In this document: piece by piece, positions 8,834 to 18,608 of the stretch
How positions within the stretch are numbered: the first letter of the stretch is position 1
Layout: every line of letters begins with the position of its first letter
DNA from: CAZTAR01 sp043813895
Lineage (GTDB): Bacteria > Planctomycetota > Phycisphaerae > UBA1845 > UTPLA1
NCBI GenBank assembly: GCA_043813895.1
Contig: JBDRKQ010000048.1
Coordinates: 11,368 to 75,367, forward strand
DNA length: 64,000 nt
Direction: 5' to 3'
Program-made: the position numbers and the translations under genes
The notes under the pieces: model-generated
Database searches by the model: none
Seen by the model: only the letters and a program-made list of their open reading frames with translations
What the model was told of the DNA's origin: nothing

Positions 8834-9739
8834 CTAAGGTTCTCCCTTCGCGGCACTCGCCGTCTTGCCGGCCTCGCGCTGGGGCTGCTTGGCAGGCTTC
8901 TGTTTGTCCGCGTCGATGATGAACTCGGAACCGGTGAGCTTGACGTTCGGATCGAGGCCCACGTATTGATACATCGCATCCAGGGTCGCGCTGGACCGCT
9001 CGTCCTTCCCGGGCAACCACAGGAAAGTCGCAACCGGCAGCCGCGTCTCAGTGTGGATGTACAGGTCTTGCAGCTTCGTCACAAACTTGTCACCGGGTGG
9101 ATAGCGTAGCTCCAGATGGAAACACGGCTCCTTCAATGGGCCGATCAGCCTCGGGTCCTTCAAGGTGATCTTGACCTTGCCGCACGCCTTGGCTGCCTCA
9201 ATGCGGGCGAGCGTCTTCTCCATCAAACGCTTGGGTCCGAAGTCCGTGATCGGAAACTTCGCCTTGCCGAACAGAGCAGCCCACGCTGGCGGAAACTTCT
9301 CGACGGCCGGCGGCAGTCCCAACAGGCCCACACGCGCAAGCAGCAGGACCTTGTCGGCGTACTGCCCCGCTACGTACGCGGCCTGTTGATACTCGCTGTC
9401 CTTGTCGAGCCAGGTGAAGCGAATGCTCAAGGGTTCCGCCCGATACTCCGCCGTCATGCGTTCGCGCGGGTGCAACACCCCCAGCAAACCCAACCGCTCC
9501 TGCCGGTGAAACTCCGCGCGGAACTGCTTCAACTCGCGCGCCTTGGCGAGTGCTTCCTCCAAAAACTCGACCGGATCCTGCTTGATCCGCTGCATCACCT
9601 CCTGATCGCCCTCGACGCTGACAGCCGAAGGCCGGTCGATCGGCGGCGCGCCGCAGCCGCTGACAAGCAACACGGCCAGCCCACTGGCCAGACGCGTTAA
9701 ACTCAATCCCCCCCGTCGCCGATATCGCATACTCGTCAA
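8834..9739 (-). CDS. DUF1571 family lipoprotein
   Basis: A 301-residue lipoprotein. I chose the TTG at 9739 because AAGGAG lies 7 nt before it; an ATG three codons on (9730) is the alternative. The signal peptide ends at lipobox LLVSGC. After a short linker comes the DUF1571 core. It has the FRAEFHRQERL motif near the start, then the PLSIRFTWLDKDSEYQQAAYVAGQ strand pair, and later CFHLELRYPPGDKF and ETRLPVATFLWLPG. The family is common in planctomycetes. Its fold resembles LolA/LolB-type outer-membrane lipoprotein carriers in overall strand pattern, but the function is not established. A Lys/Pro-rich tail of about 25 residues ends the protein. Confidence 0.8.
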   Translation of the reverse strand: MTSMRYRRRGGLSLTRLASGLAVLLVSGCGAPPIDRPSAVSVEGDQEVMQRIKQDPVEFLEEALAKARELKQFRAEFHRQERLGLLGVLHPRERMTAEYRAEPLSIRFTWLDKDSEYQQAAYVAGQYADKVLLLARVGLLGLPPAVEKFPPAWAALFGKAKFPITDFGPKRLMEKTLARIEAAKACGKVKITLKDPRLIGPLKEPCFHLELRYPPGDKFVTKLQDLYIHTETRLPVATFLWLPGKDERSSATLDAMYQYVGLDPNVKLTGSEFIIDADKQKPAKQPQREAGKTASAAKGEP

Positions 9740-9793
9740 CTCGATACTCCTTGCCAATGGCCTGGGCCAACCCCCCTGACGGCACGATCCCTC

Positions 9794-10741
9794 TCAATAG
9801 TAAACGGTCCTCGTGCGGTGGTGGTTCACTGCTACGTCTTTGTGATGTGAAAGCACCCATAAATACCAGTCAACGCGCCAAGCCGCGCCCGCCTTGCCGG
9901 CGCGACGCAGGGCCTCTTTCATCCGGTCCACGGCTTCGATCGTCGCGGCCCTGATCTCGATCTCCTCCTCACTGTCACGGGGCCACTCCTGCCCGGAGTC
10001 GATTGCCTGGGCTGACTCCGCCGTCATGTTGACGATACCAAGATGACGCAAGGCCTGGGGCACCCGATAATCCGCAAAGGCGGTCAGTTCATCCAGCCCC
10101 TTCAAAGGCTGGTGCCCGTGCGTTTGGAATGCGATCGATGTATCCAGTGCGCATATCTGAGCCCGCTTGAGGAAGTACACGGGCTTGTACCGGTAGCTGC
10201 TCACGTCGCGGAAGGAATCGAAGTTCGTCATGAGCAGGACGGCCAGGGGCCACGCCCTCCAATTGACGGATTCGATGGCGTTCATGAACTGCCCGTCGAA
10301 ACGCTCCAGCAAGACCCGGCCGGTCTCGCGGACGATTCCTTCGCGCTCGTCCATCAGCAGCAACTCGCCCTTGCCTCCCAGCACCTCTCGAAGTTCGTCA
10401 CCAGGAACGCTCACCCAGAACTCGGCGTCGCACCACCGCGGCTCGTATTTGGCGGCGAGCATGATCGAGATGAACATGGCGTTGAACCGTTCGTAGCGCT
10501 TGCCCCGCCATTCGATTCGGATCGGATTCGCCGACCAGAAGCAGAAGTTCAGCGAGTCGATCAGCAACACCAGGTTCGCCAGCGAATCCTGCGAACCGGG
10601 CAGAAACCCCAGCAACTCGTGTGCCGACGGCTCCAACTCAGCCGGAGCCACTTCAGAAGCCCAGGCCTCAATGGCGGCATCGTCAATGGAGCAGTGCCGG
10701 GCCTGCTCCACAACGGCACGGATTGACTCAAGAACGATCAT
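9794..10741 (-). CDS. Queuosine salvage protein (Qng1/DUF2419 family)
   Basis: A 315-residue cytosolic enzyme of the DUF2419 family. Characterised members (human QNG1/C9orf64) hydrolyse queuosine 5'-phosphate to free the queuine base for tRNA-guanine exchange. Motifs seen in order are DSLNFCFW (near residue 88), RFNAMF, NFDSFRDVSSYRYKPVYFLKRAQICALD, ELTAFADYRVPQALRHLGI and EEEIEIRAATIEAVDRMK, ending in the VDWYLWVLSHHKD region. These include the acidic and aromatic residues that cradle the substrate in solved relatives. No other queuosine gene is in the window. The gene is complete and of normal length. Substrate preference (nucleoside or nucleotide) cannot be read from the sequence. Confidence 0.85.
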   Translation of the reverse strand: MIVLESIRAVVEQARHCSIDDAAIEAWASEVAPAELEPSAHELLGFLPGSQDSLANLVLLIDSLNFCFWSANPIRIEWRGKRYERFNAMFISIMLAAKYEPRWCDAEFWVSVPGDELREVLGGKGELLLMDEREGIVRETGRVLLERFDGQFMNAIESVNWRAWPLAVLLMTNFDSFRDVSSYRYKPVYFLKRAQICALDTSIAFQTHGHQPLKGLDELTAFADYRVPQALRHLGIVNMTAESAQAIDSGQEWPRDSEEEIEIRAATIEAVDRMKEALRRAGKAGAAWRVDWYLWVLSHHKDVAVNHHRTRTVYY

Positions 10742-10822
10742 GCTGAAATGGGATGCTAGTCGGCTCGACCCGCTGTGGCAAGATTACGCCGGCAACTCAT
10801 GGAACAGCGGTGGCGCTGGCAT

Positions 10823-10870
10823 CTGGGGAGCATCGGCGTCTCGCCGGTCGGGTCAAGAGGACCACGCTGT
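10823..10870. repeat. Dispersed repeat, copy 1 (core GGAGCATCGGCGTCTCGCCG)
   Basis: The stretch GGAGCATCGGCGTCTCGCCGG recurs at 14459-14479. Both copies are followed by a similar GG-GTC/AGTC-AGAGGA stretch. The GGCG-TCTC-CGCC type core can fold. It lies between the divergently placed Qng1 start and the topA stop. Confidence 0.6.
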
Positions 10871-10889
10871 ACCGCTGGGCCAGAACGTT

Positions 10890-13800
10890 TCAGGTCGTTG
10901 CGTTCGCCACCTCGCGCAGCAGGCCGGGAGGGGCCTCCATCGTCTTCTTGCACTTGGGGTAGTTGCCGCAGCCGAGGAAACGGCCTGTGCGGCCCATGCG
11001 AAGGATCATCTTCCCGCCGCAGTCCGGGCAGGCGAGGTCCGTGTCGATGGGCTCGGGTTTAGCGGGCGCCGGCGATTCGGCCTCGGCTTGCTTTTTCGCA
11101 TCGCCACGCAGGTTTGCCGCCGCATTGCACGACGCACAACCGAAGAAAGCACCGAACCGACCATGGCGCAGCGTCATCTCGCCGCCGCACTCGAAACACG
11201 CAAGCGCTTCGGCGGGCAACTGTTCCACAACAGGTCGGCCGGTCCGCGTCCAGGCGAAACCGGGAGGCGGTAAACCCAGTGCCGAGATCTCTTCCTTCGT
11301 CAGGTACTTCGTCTTGCCTCCCGACGCCGCTTTACGAGCCCCAACCTTACCGTTGCCGTTCATCCCGTTCTTCTTGGGCGGCTCGGGAATCTTGCCCTCG
11401 GCTTCGAGCGCCTTGAGTTCGTCGAGCTTCTCCATCGGCATCGCGTTGCGACACCGGGGAAAACCGGAGCAGCTCAGGAACGGTCCACGTCGGCTCTTGC
11501 GAATCACGATCGGCCGGCCGCACTTGTCACACCTTGCACCGGCGTCCTGCGGTTTCGGCTTCTCGACATACAGCCCATCAGGCATCGGTGATGTCGCCTT
11601 GCACTCGGGGTACTTCGAGCATCCGAGGAACGAGCCACCTCTGCCGAACTTCACCTGCATCGGCGCGCCGCACTCAGGACACGTCTCCTTGATCTCCTCG
11701 GGCTTCACCTTCTTCAGCGCGACGCCGTCCTCCGAGCAGGGCTTCGTGCCGTCGCACTCCGGGTAGCCCGAGCAACCCAGGAACGGGCCGCGGCGGCTGC
11801 GACGCAGCACCATCGGTCGCTCGCACTTTTCACACTTCTCCGACACCTCGACCGGCTCGATCATCTTCCCGTGGCGGTCCACGTCCCGGGCAACCGTACA
11901 CTCCGGATAACCCGAGCACGCCAGAAACCGCCCGTTCTTGCCCTGGCGATAGACCATCGGCCGGCCGCATTCCTTGCACGTGTACTCGCTGGGCTCCGCA
12001 CGGATCGCGTCCATCTCCTCGTGTGCGCGGGCCAACGCCTCTTTGAAAGGTTCGTAAAACTCGTGCAACACCTCATGCCAATCGAGACGCTTCTCTTCGA
12101 TCTTGTCCAGCTCGTCCTCGACGTGGCTCGTGAAGCCCACCTCCATGATCTTCGGAAAATGGTCGACGAGCTTCTCCGTCACCACCTCTCCACGCGACGT
12201 GGGCACAAACCGGCGGTCTTCCTGCTCCACGTACCCACGGTCCTGAATCGTCTTGATGATCGACGCGTACGTGCTCGGCCGGCCGATGCCTTCCGACTCC
12301 AGCGTCTTCACCAGCGAGGCCTCCGTAAACCGCGGCGGCGGGGCGGTGAACCGCTGCGTCGGATTCATCGAAACGGCCGCCGCGTCCCGGCCTTGGACGA
12401 GCGCCGGCAAGACCTGCGCGTCTCCGTTCTTCGGCACCCCCATCACCCGATAGAAACCGTCAAACACCAACACACGACCGCTCGCCTTAAAAACCGCCTC
12501 GCCCACCTCGGTCTTGGCCGAGATCAATACGGTCGTCGAATCCCACTGGGCCGGCGCCATCTGGCACGCAACAAAACGATCCCAAATCAACTTGTAGAGC
12601 TTGTGTTGATCCGCGGTCATGTGCCCGCGCATGGACTCCGGCGTACGCGTCACGTCCGTCGGACGGATCGCCTCGTGTGCTTCCTGTGCCTTCTTCTTGC
12701 TGGCGTACCGGACCGGCTGCGCGGGAATGTATTGCTTGCCGAATTCGTCCGCGACCAGCTTCCTCGCGGCCTCCACGGCCTCGCCCGACAGATTCGTCGA
12801 GTCCGTTCGCATGTAGGTGATCAGGCCGACGTTGCCCTCACCGGTCTTAATGTCGATGCCCTCATACAGGGCTTGGGCCAAGCGCATTGTCCTCGACGTC
12901 GAAAACCGCAGTTGGTTCACGGCCGCCTGCTGCAGCGTCGCCGTCGTGAACGGACCCGAGGGCTTGGAGGACACGCGCTTCGTGTCCACTGACTTGATGG
13001 TGAACGGCGGGGCCTTATTGACAGCCAACTCGCCATCGAGCGTGATCTGCCGGAGGCCCAAGTGTTCATACTGGTCCCACTTCTCGGATGTGATCTTGGC
13101 ATCGCGATAGCCGAGCGCGGTTACAAGGGCGCGAACCTCCTCCGCCGCGGTCGTGAAGGCCACAGTCCCGGAGGCGTCTCGAACAAGCTTACCCTCAGGG
13201 CGGAAGGCCCGCCCTGAAAGCTCGACAAGCGCCGCCTCGAAACAACCGTGTCCGCCCAGCCAGGCCATTCGCTCCTTCTGCGTGCTGGCGGATTCCCCCT
13301 GCGCGTGGCTGCCCAGGTACGCTCGCCATGCGTCGGCCAAGGCCGACGCCCGGTCGGTCTCCGTTGTGAACACCGCATTGACCGTCCAGTACTCCTGCGG
13401 CTCGAACGCCCGGATATCCTGTTCGCGCACCACGATCAGCCGCACGGCCACCGACTGCACGCGTCCCGCGGAAAGGCCCTTGGCGATCTTCTTCCAGAGC
13501 AGCGGCGAGAGTTCATACCCGACGACGCGATCGAGGATCCGCCGGGCCTGCTGCGCGTCGACCTTCGCCATGTTGATCTCGTGGGCGTGCTCGAAGGCCT
13601 CGGAAATAGCAGTCTTCGTGATTTCGTTGAAGACAACACGCTGGGTCTTCTCGGCCGGCAGTTCCAGCGCGGTTGCCAGGTGCCAGGCGATGGCCTCGCC
13701 CTCGCGGTCGAGGTCAGTCGCCAGGTAAACGACCGGGGCGGCCCTCGCCAGCGTCTTGAGTTCCTCTACGATCTTCCGGTGACTGGCCATAATCTCGTAG

Positions 13801-14021
13801 CTCGGCGCGAAATTCCGGCCAGGGTCTATGCCGTATCGGCGAGGTGGAAGATCCCGAACGTGGCCCTTGCACGCCTTCACAACGAAACCGGGTCCTAGGT
13901 ACTTGTTGATGGTCTTGGCCTTCGCGGGAGACTCAACGATTACCAAGGACCTGGACCCGTGAGCCTGCTGCGTCCCGGGGATCTTTCGGATTCGCTTGGG
14001 TTTCTGAGCTTTCTTTGCCAT
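10890..14021 (-). CDS. topA: DNA topoisomerase I with six C-terminal zinc ribbons
   Basis: A type IA topoisomerase of 1043 residues if it starts at MAKKAQKPKRI; an ATG eight codons upstream is possible. The N-terminal Toprim domain reads SLVIVESPAKAKTINKYLG and later DLDREGEAIAWHL. The catalytic tyrosine is in GLITYMRTDSTNLS. The tail has six four-cysteine ribbons, each of the type C-xx-C-G-x-M-x-x-R-x-G-(9-12)-FLGC-x-x-YP-x-C. They begin at about YTCKECGRPMVY and end at LACPDCGGKMIL. The fifth is atypical (GCASCNAAANL). An insertion of about 80 residues, starting at SHAQGESAS, interrupts the central domain, where enteric TopA is shorter. It relaxes negative supercoils. No obvious strong ribosome binding site is seen. 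Confidence 0.95.
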   Translation of the reverse strand: MAKKAQKPKRIRKIPGTQQAHGSRSLVIVESPAKAKTINKYLGPGFVVKACKGHVRDLPPRRYGIDPGRNFAPSYEIMASHRKIVEELKTLARAAPVVYLATDLDREGEAIAWHLATALELPAEKTQRVVFNEITKTAISEAFEHAHEINMAKVDAQQARRILDRVVGYELSPLLWKKIAKGLSAGRVQSVAVRLIVVREQDIRAFEPQEYWTVNAVFTTETDRASALADAWRAYLGSHAQGESASTQKERMAWLGGHGCFEAALVELSGRAFRPEGKLVRDASGTVAFTTAAEEVRALVTALGYRDAKITSEKWDQYEHLGLRQITLDGELAVNKAPPFTIKSVDTKRVSSKPSGPFTTATLQQAAVNQLRFSTSRTMRLAQALYEGIDIKTGEGNVGLITYMRTDSTNLSGEAVEAARKLVADEFGKQYIPAQPVRYASKKKAQEAHEAIRPTDVTRTPESMRGHMTADQHKLYKLIWDRFVACQMAPAQWDSTTVLISAKTEVGEAVFKASGRVLVFDGFYRVMGVPKNGDAQVLPALVQGRDAAAVSMNPTQRFTAPPPRFTEASLVKTLESEGIGRPSTYASIIKTIQDRGYVEQEDRRFVPTSRGEVVTEKLVDHFPKIMEVGFTSHVEDELDKIEEKRLDWHEVLHEFYEPFKEALARAHEEMDAIRAEPSEYTCKECGRPMVYRQGKNGRFLACSGYPECTVARDVDRHGKMIEPVEVSEKCEKCERPMVLRRSRRGPFLGCSGYPECDGTKPCSEDGVALKKVKPEEIKETCPECGAPMQVKFGRGGSFLGCSKYPECKATSPMPDGLYVEKPKPQDAGARCDKCGRPIVIRKSRRGPFLSCSGFPRCRNAMPMEKLDELKALEAEGKIPEPPKKNGMNGNGKVGARKAASGGKTKYLTKEEISALGLPPPGFAWTRTGRPVVEQLPAEALACFECGGEMTLRHGRFGAFFGCASCNAAANLRGDAKKQAEAESPAPAKPEPIDTDLACPDCGGKMILRMGRTGRFLGCGNYPKCKKTMEAPPGLLREVANATT

Positions 14022-14967
14022 TACAGTCGTAATATTCTGCCACATCTAAGGTTGGCGAACAAGTCGGCGAGACGCTCGCTCCTCGGACCCTTGCCAGCCA
14101 TCTGATCCCGGCGTATATCGGCCGCGCGGTCCTGTTTCTGAACGACCTTCCTGACGGCAAACGCAGCGGCGGGGGCAGGCGTGGGAACCTAGCACGGTGG
14201 TTTTCCGGTGTCAAACACGCCAGGATCCGGTTCTCATCGGCCATTACCAAAACAGGCTCCACGCCCCAAAGGTGATCGTCGAGCCGCCATCGGTGCCTGC
14301 GGTGTTATCCTGGGGATACGTAACACGTTGGTGGTAAGAATGTTACAACAAGATCCTGGTTGCTTTTCGCCGTCCAGGAGCCTCTTCCTGCCTCACGCAA
14401 CTGCTTTTCCCCTCTCGCCCTGGATTCTCACGATTGCCCGTAGCATCGGGCGCCCTGAGGAGCATCGGCGTCTCGCCGGTGGAGTCCAGAGGATCAGCTC
14501 GCAGGACGCGTCTTGACGCACCTAACGTGGCTGTGACTGTGACGCTGGTGCGGTGAGCCCACCCCACTGCGCTATAGGTGAAGGCCGACGCCCCGCCCGC
14601 GGATTCTCGCCGGTGGCACACCTAGCGACCTCACAGCGGCCAATGGGCCTCGTAGCAGAACCCGGAGGTCCTGGATACCGATACTCCATCGAGCGGGCGC
14701 TTCATCCGCCGTGAGAACACCCCGGCTCGCATCGTTTACAAGAGCGGGGAGTGGGGGTCGTACGCGGACCCGCTGTAGAATGCACACAATCCGACCGTGT
14801 GTGAGGCATGATGGGGCCGAGGCGCTGGGCCGCGCGGTTTGGCGCCACCGCTGCTGGCGGCGACAAGAACGTCGCGACGCATCCGCAGCCAGCCCGTGAC
14901 CGTATACCCCTACGCCAGAGAGTCCAGACCAGAGAGGAAGCGAGCAAGGAACTGTAAGGAGTCACCC
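14022..14967. other. Long intergenic region without a recognisable gene
   Basis: This 946-nt gap lies between the divergent topA and metalloprotease genes. It should contain both promoters, but I cannot name -35/-10 boxes with confidence. It holds a dispersed repeat at 14456-14500. No tRNA-like cloverleaf and no ORF with a ribosome binding site was found. Confidence 0.5.
14456..14500. repeat. Dispersed repeat, copy 2 (core GGAGCATCGGCGTCTCGCCG)
   Basis: Shares GGAGCATCGGCGTCTCGCCGG with 10827-10847. A related palindrome CACCGGCGAGACGCCGGTG occurs at about 47952-47970 before the aldehyde dehydrogenase gene. Confidence 0.6.
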
Positions 14968-17781
14968 ATGTTTTCCAGCCGAACCCGGACCGCTGCAATA
15001 GCGGTCGCCGCCGTCGTCACAGCCGTTTTCGTTTCCGCGACATGGGCACAGCCCGGCCCGCCACCGACGGCGCCGAAGGCCGCAAAGCCCGAGCCAAAGC
15101 CGGACTTCCCCAAGTTCGACGAGGCCATGAAGGACTACAAGGAGGTGCCGACGGCCGAGCCCCCGTTCCTGACGCTCTGGTACAACAAGAAGGAAGACTC
15201 GCTCCGGGCGCAAATCCCCGGCAGCCTGATCGGCAAGCAGTTCCTAATCGCCACGAGCATGGCCGGCGGACCGGCGGCGACCGGTTTCCAGCTCGACCAC
15301 TATCTCACGTACTTCGAGCGGATGGACAAGAAGCTTGTGCTCATGCGGGTGGACCCCCGCTACGTGACCGACGGAAACGAGCCGATCAGTGACGTGATCA
15401 AACGTAGCTACGGCGCCGACATCATCCTCAAGAGCATCAACATCATCACAGTCAAGGACGGCGACCTCATCATCGACTTCGACGGGCTCTTCAAAGAGGA
15501 CTTCGCCGAAATCGGCCGATACGCGGGAGGGGGCGTCAATGCAGGCTTGAGCAAATGGGCCAAGTACAAAGCGTTTCCTCAGAACGTGGAACTGACGGCG
15601 GACTTGGCCGTCATGCGCGGCGGTGCGGGGCGGCGCGTTCTCGTTCACTACAGCCTATCGAAAATCCCCGAATCGGCGCAAGGATACAAGCCGCGCGTTG
15701 CAGACGACCGCATCGGCTACTTCCTGACGGTTCGCAAAGACTGGACCAAGAAACACGACGAGCACACGCTCTTCGACCGCTACATCAACCGATGGCGCCT
15801 CGAGAAGCGAGACCCGAGCGCGGACTTCAGCGCCCCGAAGAATCCCATCATTTGGTACATCGAGAAGACCGTGCCGCTGAAGTACCGGCGATACGTCAAG
15901 GAAGGCATCCTGGACTGGAACAAGGCCTTCGAGAAGTGCGGCTTCCTCGATGCAATCGAAGTCATCCAGCAGGAAGACTACGACCAGCGCACCAAAGACC
16001 TTGATCCCGAAGACGTTCGGTACAACTTCTTCCGGTGGATCGCCACAGGCCGCCCTTTTGCCATGGGGCCGTCGCGCGCCCACCCCCTCACAGGCCAGAT
16101 ATTCGACGCCGACATCGTCTGCGATGATTCGTTCGTCCGCGTCTTCATGTCCGACTACCGGGAGCTGACAGGCGGGGCCGAAATGTGGGAGCCATACAAT
16201 CCCTTCCTAGAGGACTTCTACCACGCTCATCCGGAGTGGGCGTTCCGTAGCACATGGGACCGACTGATGCCGAATGTACGGATGCAGGCAGACCCTGATG
16301 AGGAGTTCCGCCAAAACCTGATGCGGCACATGTTCGAACAAGGTCGGCCGATGTGCGAGTGTGCGGCGGGTATGCGGAATCAGCTCCAGTTCGCCAACTT
16401 CGCGATGGAAGCCAAGGGCATGACCACCGAGAAGCGGGAAGAGTATCTCGGCCAAGTCATCAAGGAGTTGGTCGTGCACGAGGTCGGTCACTGTCTCGGC
16501 CTGCGGCACAACTTCAAATCCTCCACCTGGCTGCCCATGAAGGAAATCGAAGAGCATGACCGCAGCGGCGATCCGACCGTCGGTTCCGTGATGGACTACA
16601 ACCCAACGATTATCGCGCCGCGCGGCGAGGAGCAGGGCTCGTTCACGACGCGATCGATCGGGCCGTACGACTACTGGGCAATCGAATACGGCTATCGGGC
16701 TGTCGGCAAGCCGTACAAGGATGAGAAGGAGATGCTGGAGAAAACCGCCGCCCGCGGCGCGGAGGCCGGGCTCGACTACGCGACCGATGAGGACACGATG
16801 TCCTTCCTCTCTCCGGACCCCTATTCGAACCGCTACGACATGGGGCGCGACGTCATCGAATTCGCCAAACGTCAGACCAAACTCAGCGAAAGCCTCTTGA
16901 CCGACATCAAGGACTGGGCGGTCAAGGACGGGCAGTCCTACACGCGCCTGCGGCGCGCGTTTCAGCACGTCCTTGCGCAGCGGGCGTACGCGGCGAATTA
17001 CGTCGGGAGGTTCTGTGGCGGTCAGGTCATCAACAGAGACCACAAGGGCGACCCGGACGCGCGCACGCCCATTCAGGTGGTGCCGGCCAAGAAGCAACGC
17101 CAGGCGCTGGCATTCCTCTGCAAGAACATCTTCGCGGAGAACGCGTACAAGGTCGATCCAGACTTGCTCGGCCACCTGGCACCGGGCCGTTTCAGCCACT
17201 GGGGCTCCGACGAATTCACGTTCCAGGTAGAGTTCAACATCCACGACTTCATCTCCGCGATGCAGTTTCGGTGTCTCACGACGGTCATGAATCCCTTCAC
17301 GATCAACCGAATCCACGACAACCAGGTGAAGTTCGGCGAGGACGAGGCAGTCTACACGCTTGCCGAGCACATCAGCGCGCTTTCGGATGCGATCTGGTCA
17401 GAGCTGGACGACGAAGACCGTGAGGGCACGGACCGCAAGCCCTTCGTCAACAGCTTCCGCCGCAACCTTCAGCGCGAGTTCCTCGGCATGCTCACGAACA
17501 TGGTGCTGAGCGAGCCGGGGGGCCTGGTGCCGGCGGACGCGAATGCCATCGCCAGAAACCAGATACTCCAACTCTCCAAGAAGATAGGCAAGACGCTGGA
17601 ACGGGCGGAACTCGATCTGACCTCTCGCTCGCACCTGGCGGATGTCAAGACCAGGATCGACAAGATCCTGGAAGCCGAGTACCGCGCAGGCGGCTTCGGG
17701 GGCGGTGGTGGCTTCTTCTTTTTCTTCCGCACGCCCCAGGAAACGGAATCGCGGCCGATAACGGTGCTCCCACAGCAGTAG
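14968..17781 (+). CDS. Secreted zinc-dependent metalloprotease (DUF5117/DUF4953-like)
   Basis: A 937-residue exported protein. The ATG at 14968 follows TAAGGAG by 7 nt; a longer frame upstream lacks such a site. A signal peptide spans residues 1-28 (ending ATWAQP), followed by a Pro/Lys-rich linker. The domain that follows has the DUF5118/DUF5117 pattern (EPPFLTLWYNKKEDSLRAQIP, then YFLTVRKDWTKKHDEH). The zincin motif HEVGHCLGLRHNF at about residue 505 gives HExxHxxGxxH, with the third ligand in place, and a downstream SVMDYNP matches a Met-turn. A Gly/Phe-rich stretch (GGFGGGGGFFFFF) precedes the C-terminus. Related large proteases are common in planctomycetes and Bacteroidetes. Substrate unknown; likely periplasmic or outer-surface peptidase. 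Confidence 0.85.
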   Translation: MFSSRTRTAAIAVAAVVTAVFVSATWAQPGPPPTAPKAAKPEPKPDFPKFDEAMKDYKEVPTAEPPFLTLWYNKKEDSLRAQIPGSLIGKQFLIATSMAGGPAATGFQLDHYLTYFERMDKKLVLMRVDPRYVTDGNEPISDVIKRSYGADIILKSINIITVKDGDLIIDFDGLFKEDFAEIGRYAGGGVNAGLSKWAKYKAFPQNVELTADLAVMRGGAGRRVLVHYSLSKIPESAQGYKPRVADDRIGYFLTVRKDWTKKHDEHTLFDRYINRWRLEKRDPSADFSAPKNPIIWYIEKTVPLKYRRYVKEGILDWNKAFEKCGFLDAIEVIQQEDYDQRTKDLDPEDVRYNFFRWIATGRPFAMGPSRAHPLTGQIFDADIVCDDSFVRVFMSDYRELTGGAEMWEPYNPFLEDFYHAHPEWAFRSTWDRLMPNVRMQADPDEEFRQNLMRHMFEQGRPMCECAAGMRNQLQFANFAMEAKGMTTEKREEYLGQVIKELVVHEVGHCLGLRHNFKSSTWLPMKEIEEHDRSGDPTVGSVMDYNPTIIAPRGEEQGSFTTRSIGPYDYWAIEYGYRAVGKPYKDEKEMLEKTAARGAEAGLDYATDEDTMSFLSPDPYSNRYDMGRDVIEFAKRQTKLSESLLTDIKDWAVKDGQSYTRLRRAFQHVLAQRAYAANYVGRFCGGQVINRDHKGDPDARTPIQVVPAKKQRQALAFLCKNIFAENAYKVDPDLLGHLAPGRFSHWGSDEFTFQVEFNIHDFISAMQFRCLTTVMNPFTINRIHDNQVKFGEDEAVYTLAEHISALSDAIWSELDDEDREGTDRKPFVNSFRRNLQREFLGMLTNMVLSEPGGLVPADANAIARNQILQLSKKIGKTLERAELDLTSRSHLADVKTRIDKILEAEYRAGGFGGGGGFFFFFRTPQETESRPITVLPQQ

Positions 17782-17860
17782 AATGGTCGAAAACCGAGGG
17801 TCACGCCTTCCCCGCAATGGCAGGACCGCCACGCCCGTACGGACAAACGGAAAACAGCCG

Positions 17861-17893
17861 CCCCGGAGCTCAGAGTTCCGGGGCTTTTTTTTC
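17861..17893 (+). terminator. Intrinsic terminator of the metalloprotease gene
   Basis: The stem CCCCGGA / TCCGGGG with a short loop (17861-17883) is followed by CTTTTTTTT. It lies 80 nt after the stop at 17781. This is the best intrinsic terminator in the window. Confidence 0.85.
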
Positions 17894-18134
17894 TCAACTC
17901 CTTCGAGCTGCCGCGAACTGTCTTGACAGGCCGACGACCGAACCTCCACAATTTCCTGGTGTAGTCTTCTGCCGGAATCGGACCGAGGCGCGAGGAGTCC
18001 GATACTCGCTGGTGGTCCGGCAGAGTGCGCGGCGAATGGGAAATCGGGCTGCGGATCGCGCGGCCCGATGACAGGCGCGGGGTGCTCTTCGATCCCGAAT
18101 AATCTGGTTGCCCACTTTTAAGGAGAAGGCGCAA

Positions 18135-18539
18135 ATGGCTGACGAAGGTGTTGGCTCTCGCGATCTCGTCAAGCAGATTGAGAGTGACGGCTTCGTTGAA
18201 GTGATGTTCACGAAGTCAATGAGCGAGGCGACGGATTGCCGCCGCCTCCTTTTGGCCAGGCAGATCCCCGCAGAAGTCGAGGCAGACCCGAACGTCTCCA
18301 GGCAATGTGGGATCGCAGTCCTGGTACCGGCGAACAGGGTTGTCGAAGCCTCCGAGCTCCTCGCGGCACGGGCGCAAGATAACCACAGTTTCGACGACGA
18401 TTACGTGGAGATTGACGACCTCGATGGTGACGACGACTTCGATGATGATGACGACGACGACGAAGAAGAGTTCGCAGACGACTACGACGATGACCTAGAT
18501 GATGATGACGATAACTTAGAAGATGACGACGACTATTGA
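18135..18539 (+). CDS. DUF2007-like small protein with poly-Asp tail
   Basis: A 134-residue protein; an AAGGAGAAGG lies just before the ATG at 18135. Residues about 18-80 have a ferredoxin-like pattern (FVEVMFTKSMSEATDCRRLLLARQIPAEVEAD, then GIAVLVPANRVVEASELL). This fits the DUF2007 'putative signal transducing protein' family, which resembles GlnB-like folds. From residue about 88 onward the protein is almost entirely Asp and Glu, with runs of six or more Asp. Such a tail may bind cations or basic proteins; this is inference. A spacer of 241 nt (17894-18134) before it shows no gene. Confidence 0.65.
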   Translation: MADEGVGSRDLVKQIESDGFVEVMFTKSMSEATDCRRLLLARQIPAEVEADPNVSRQCGIAVLVPANRVVEASELLAARAQDNHSFDDDYVEIDDLDGDDDFDDDDDDDEEEFADDYDDDLDDDDDNLEDDDDY

Positions 18540-18608
18540 CCGATAGTCTTAGAGTCCGGGAAATGTGGTCAGCGAGAGGCCCGGCCCGGTTGACACGGGT
18601 TTCCGAGC

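Noticed and set aside
14700..14830. Region before the protease checked as a tRNA because of short complementary stretches
   Set aside because: No T-loop GTTCRA sequence and no consistent acceptor stem.
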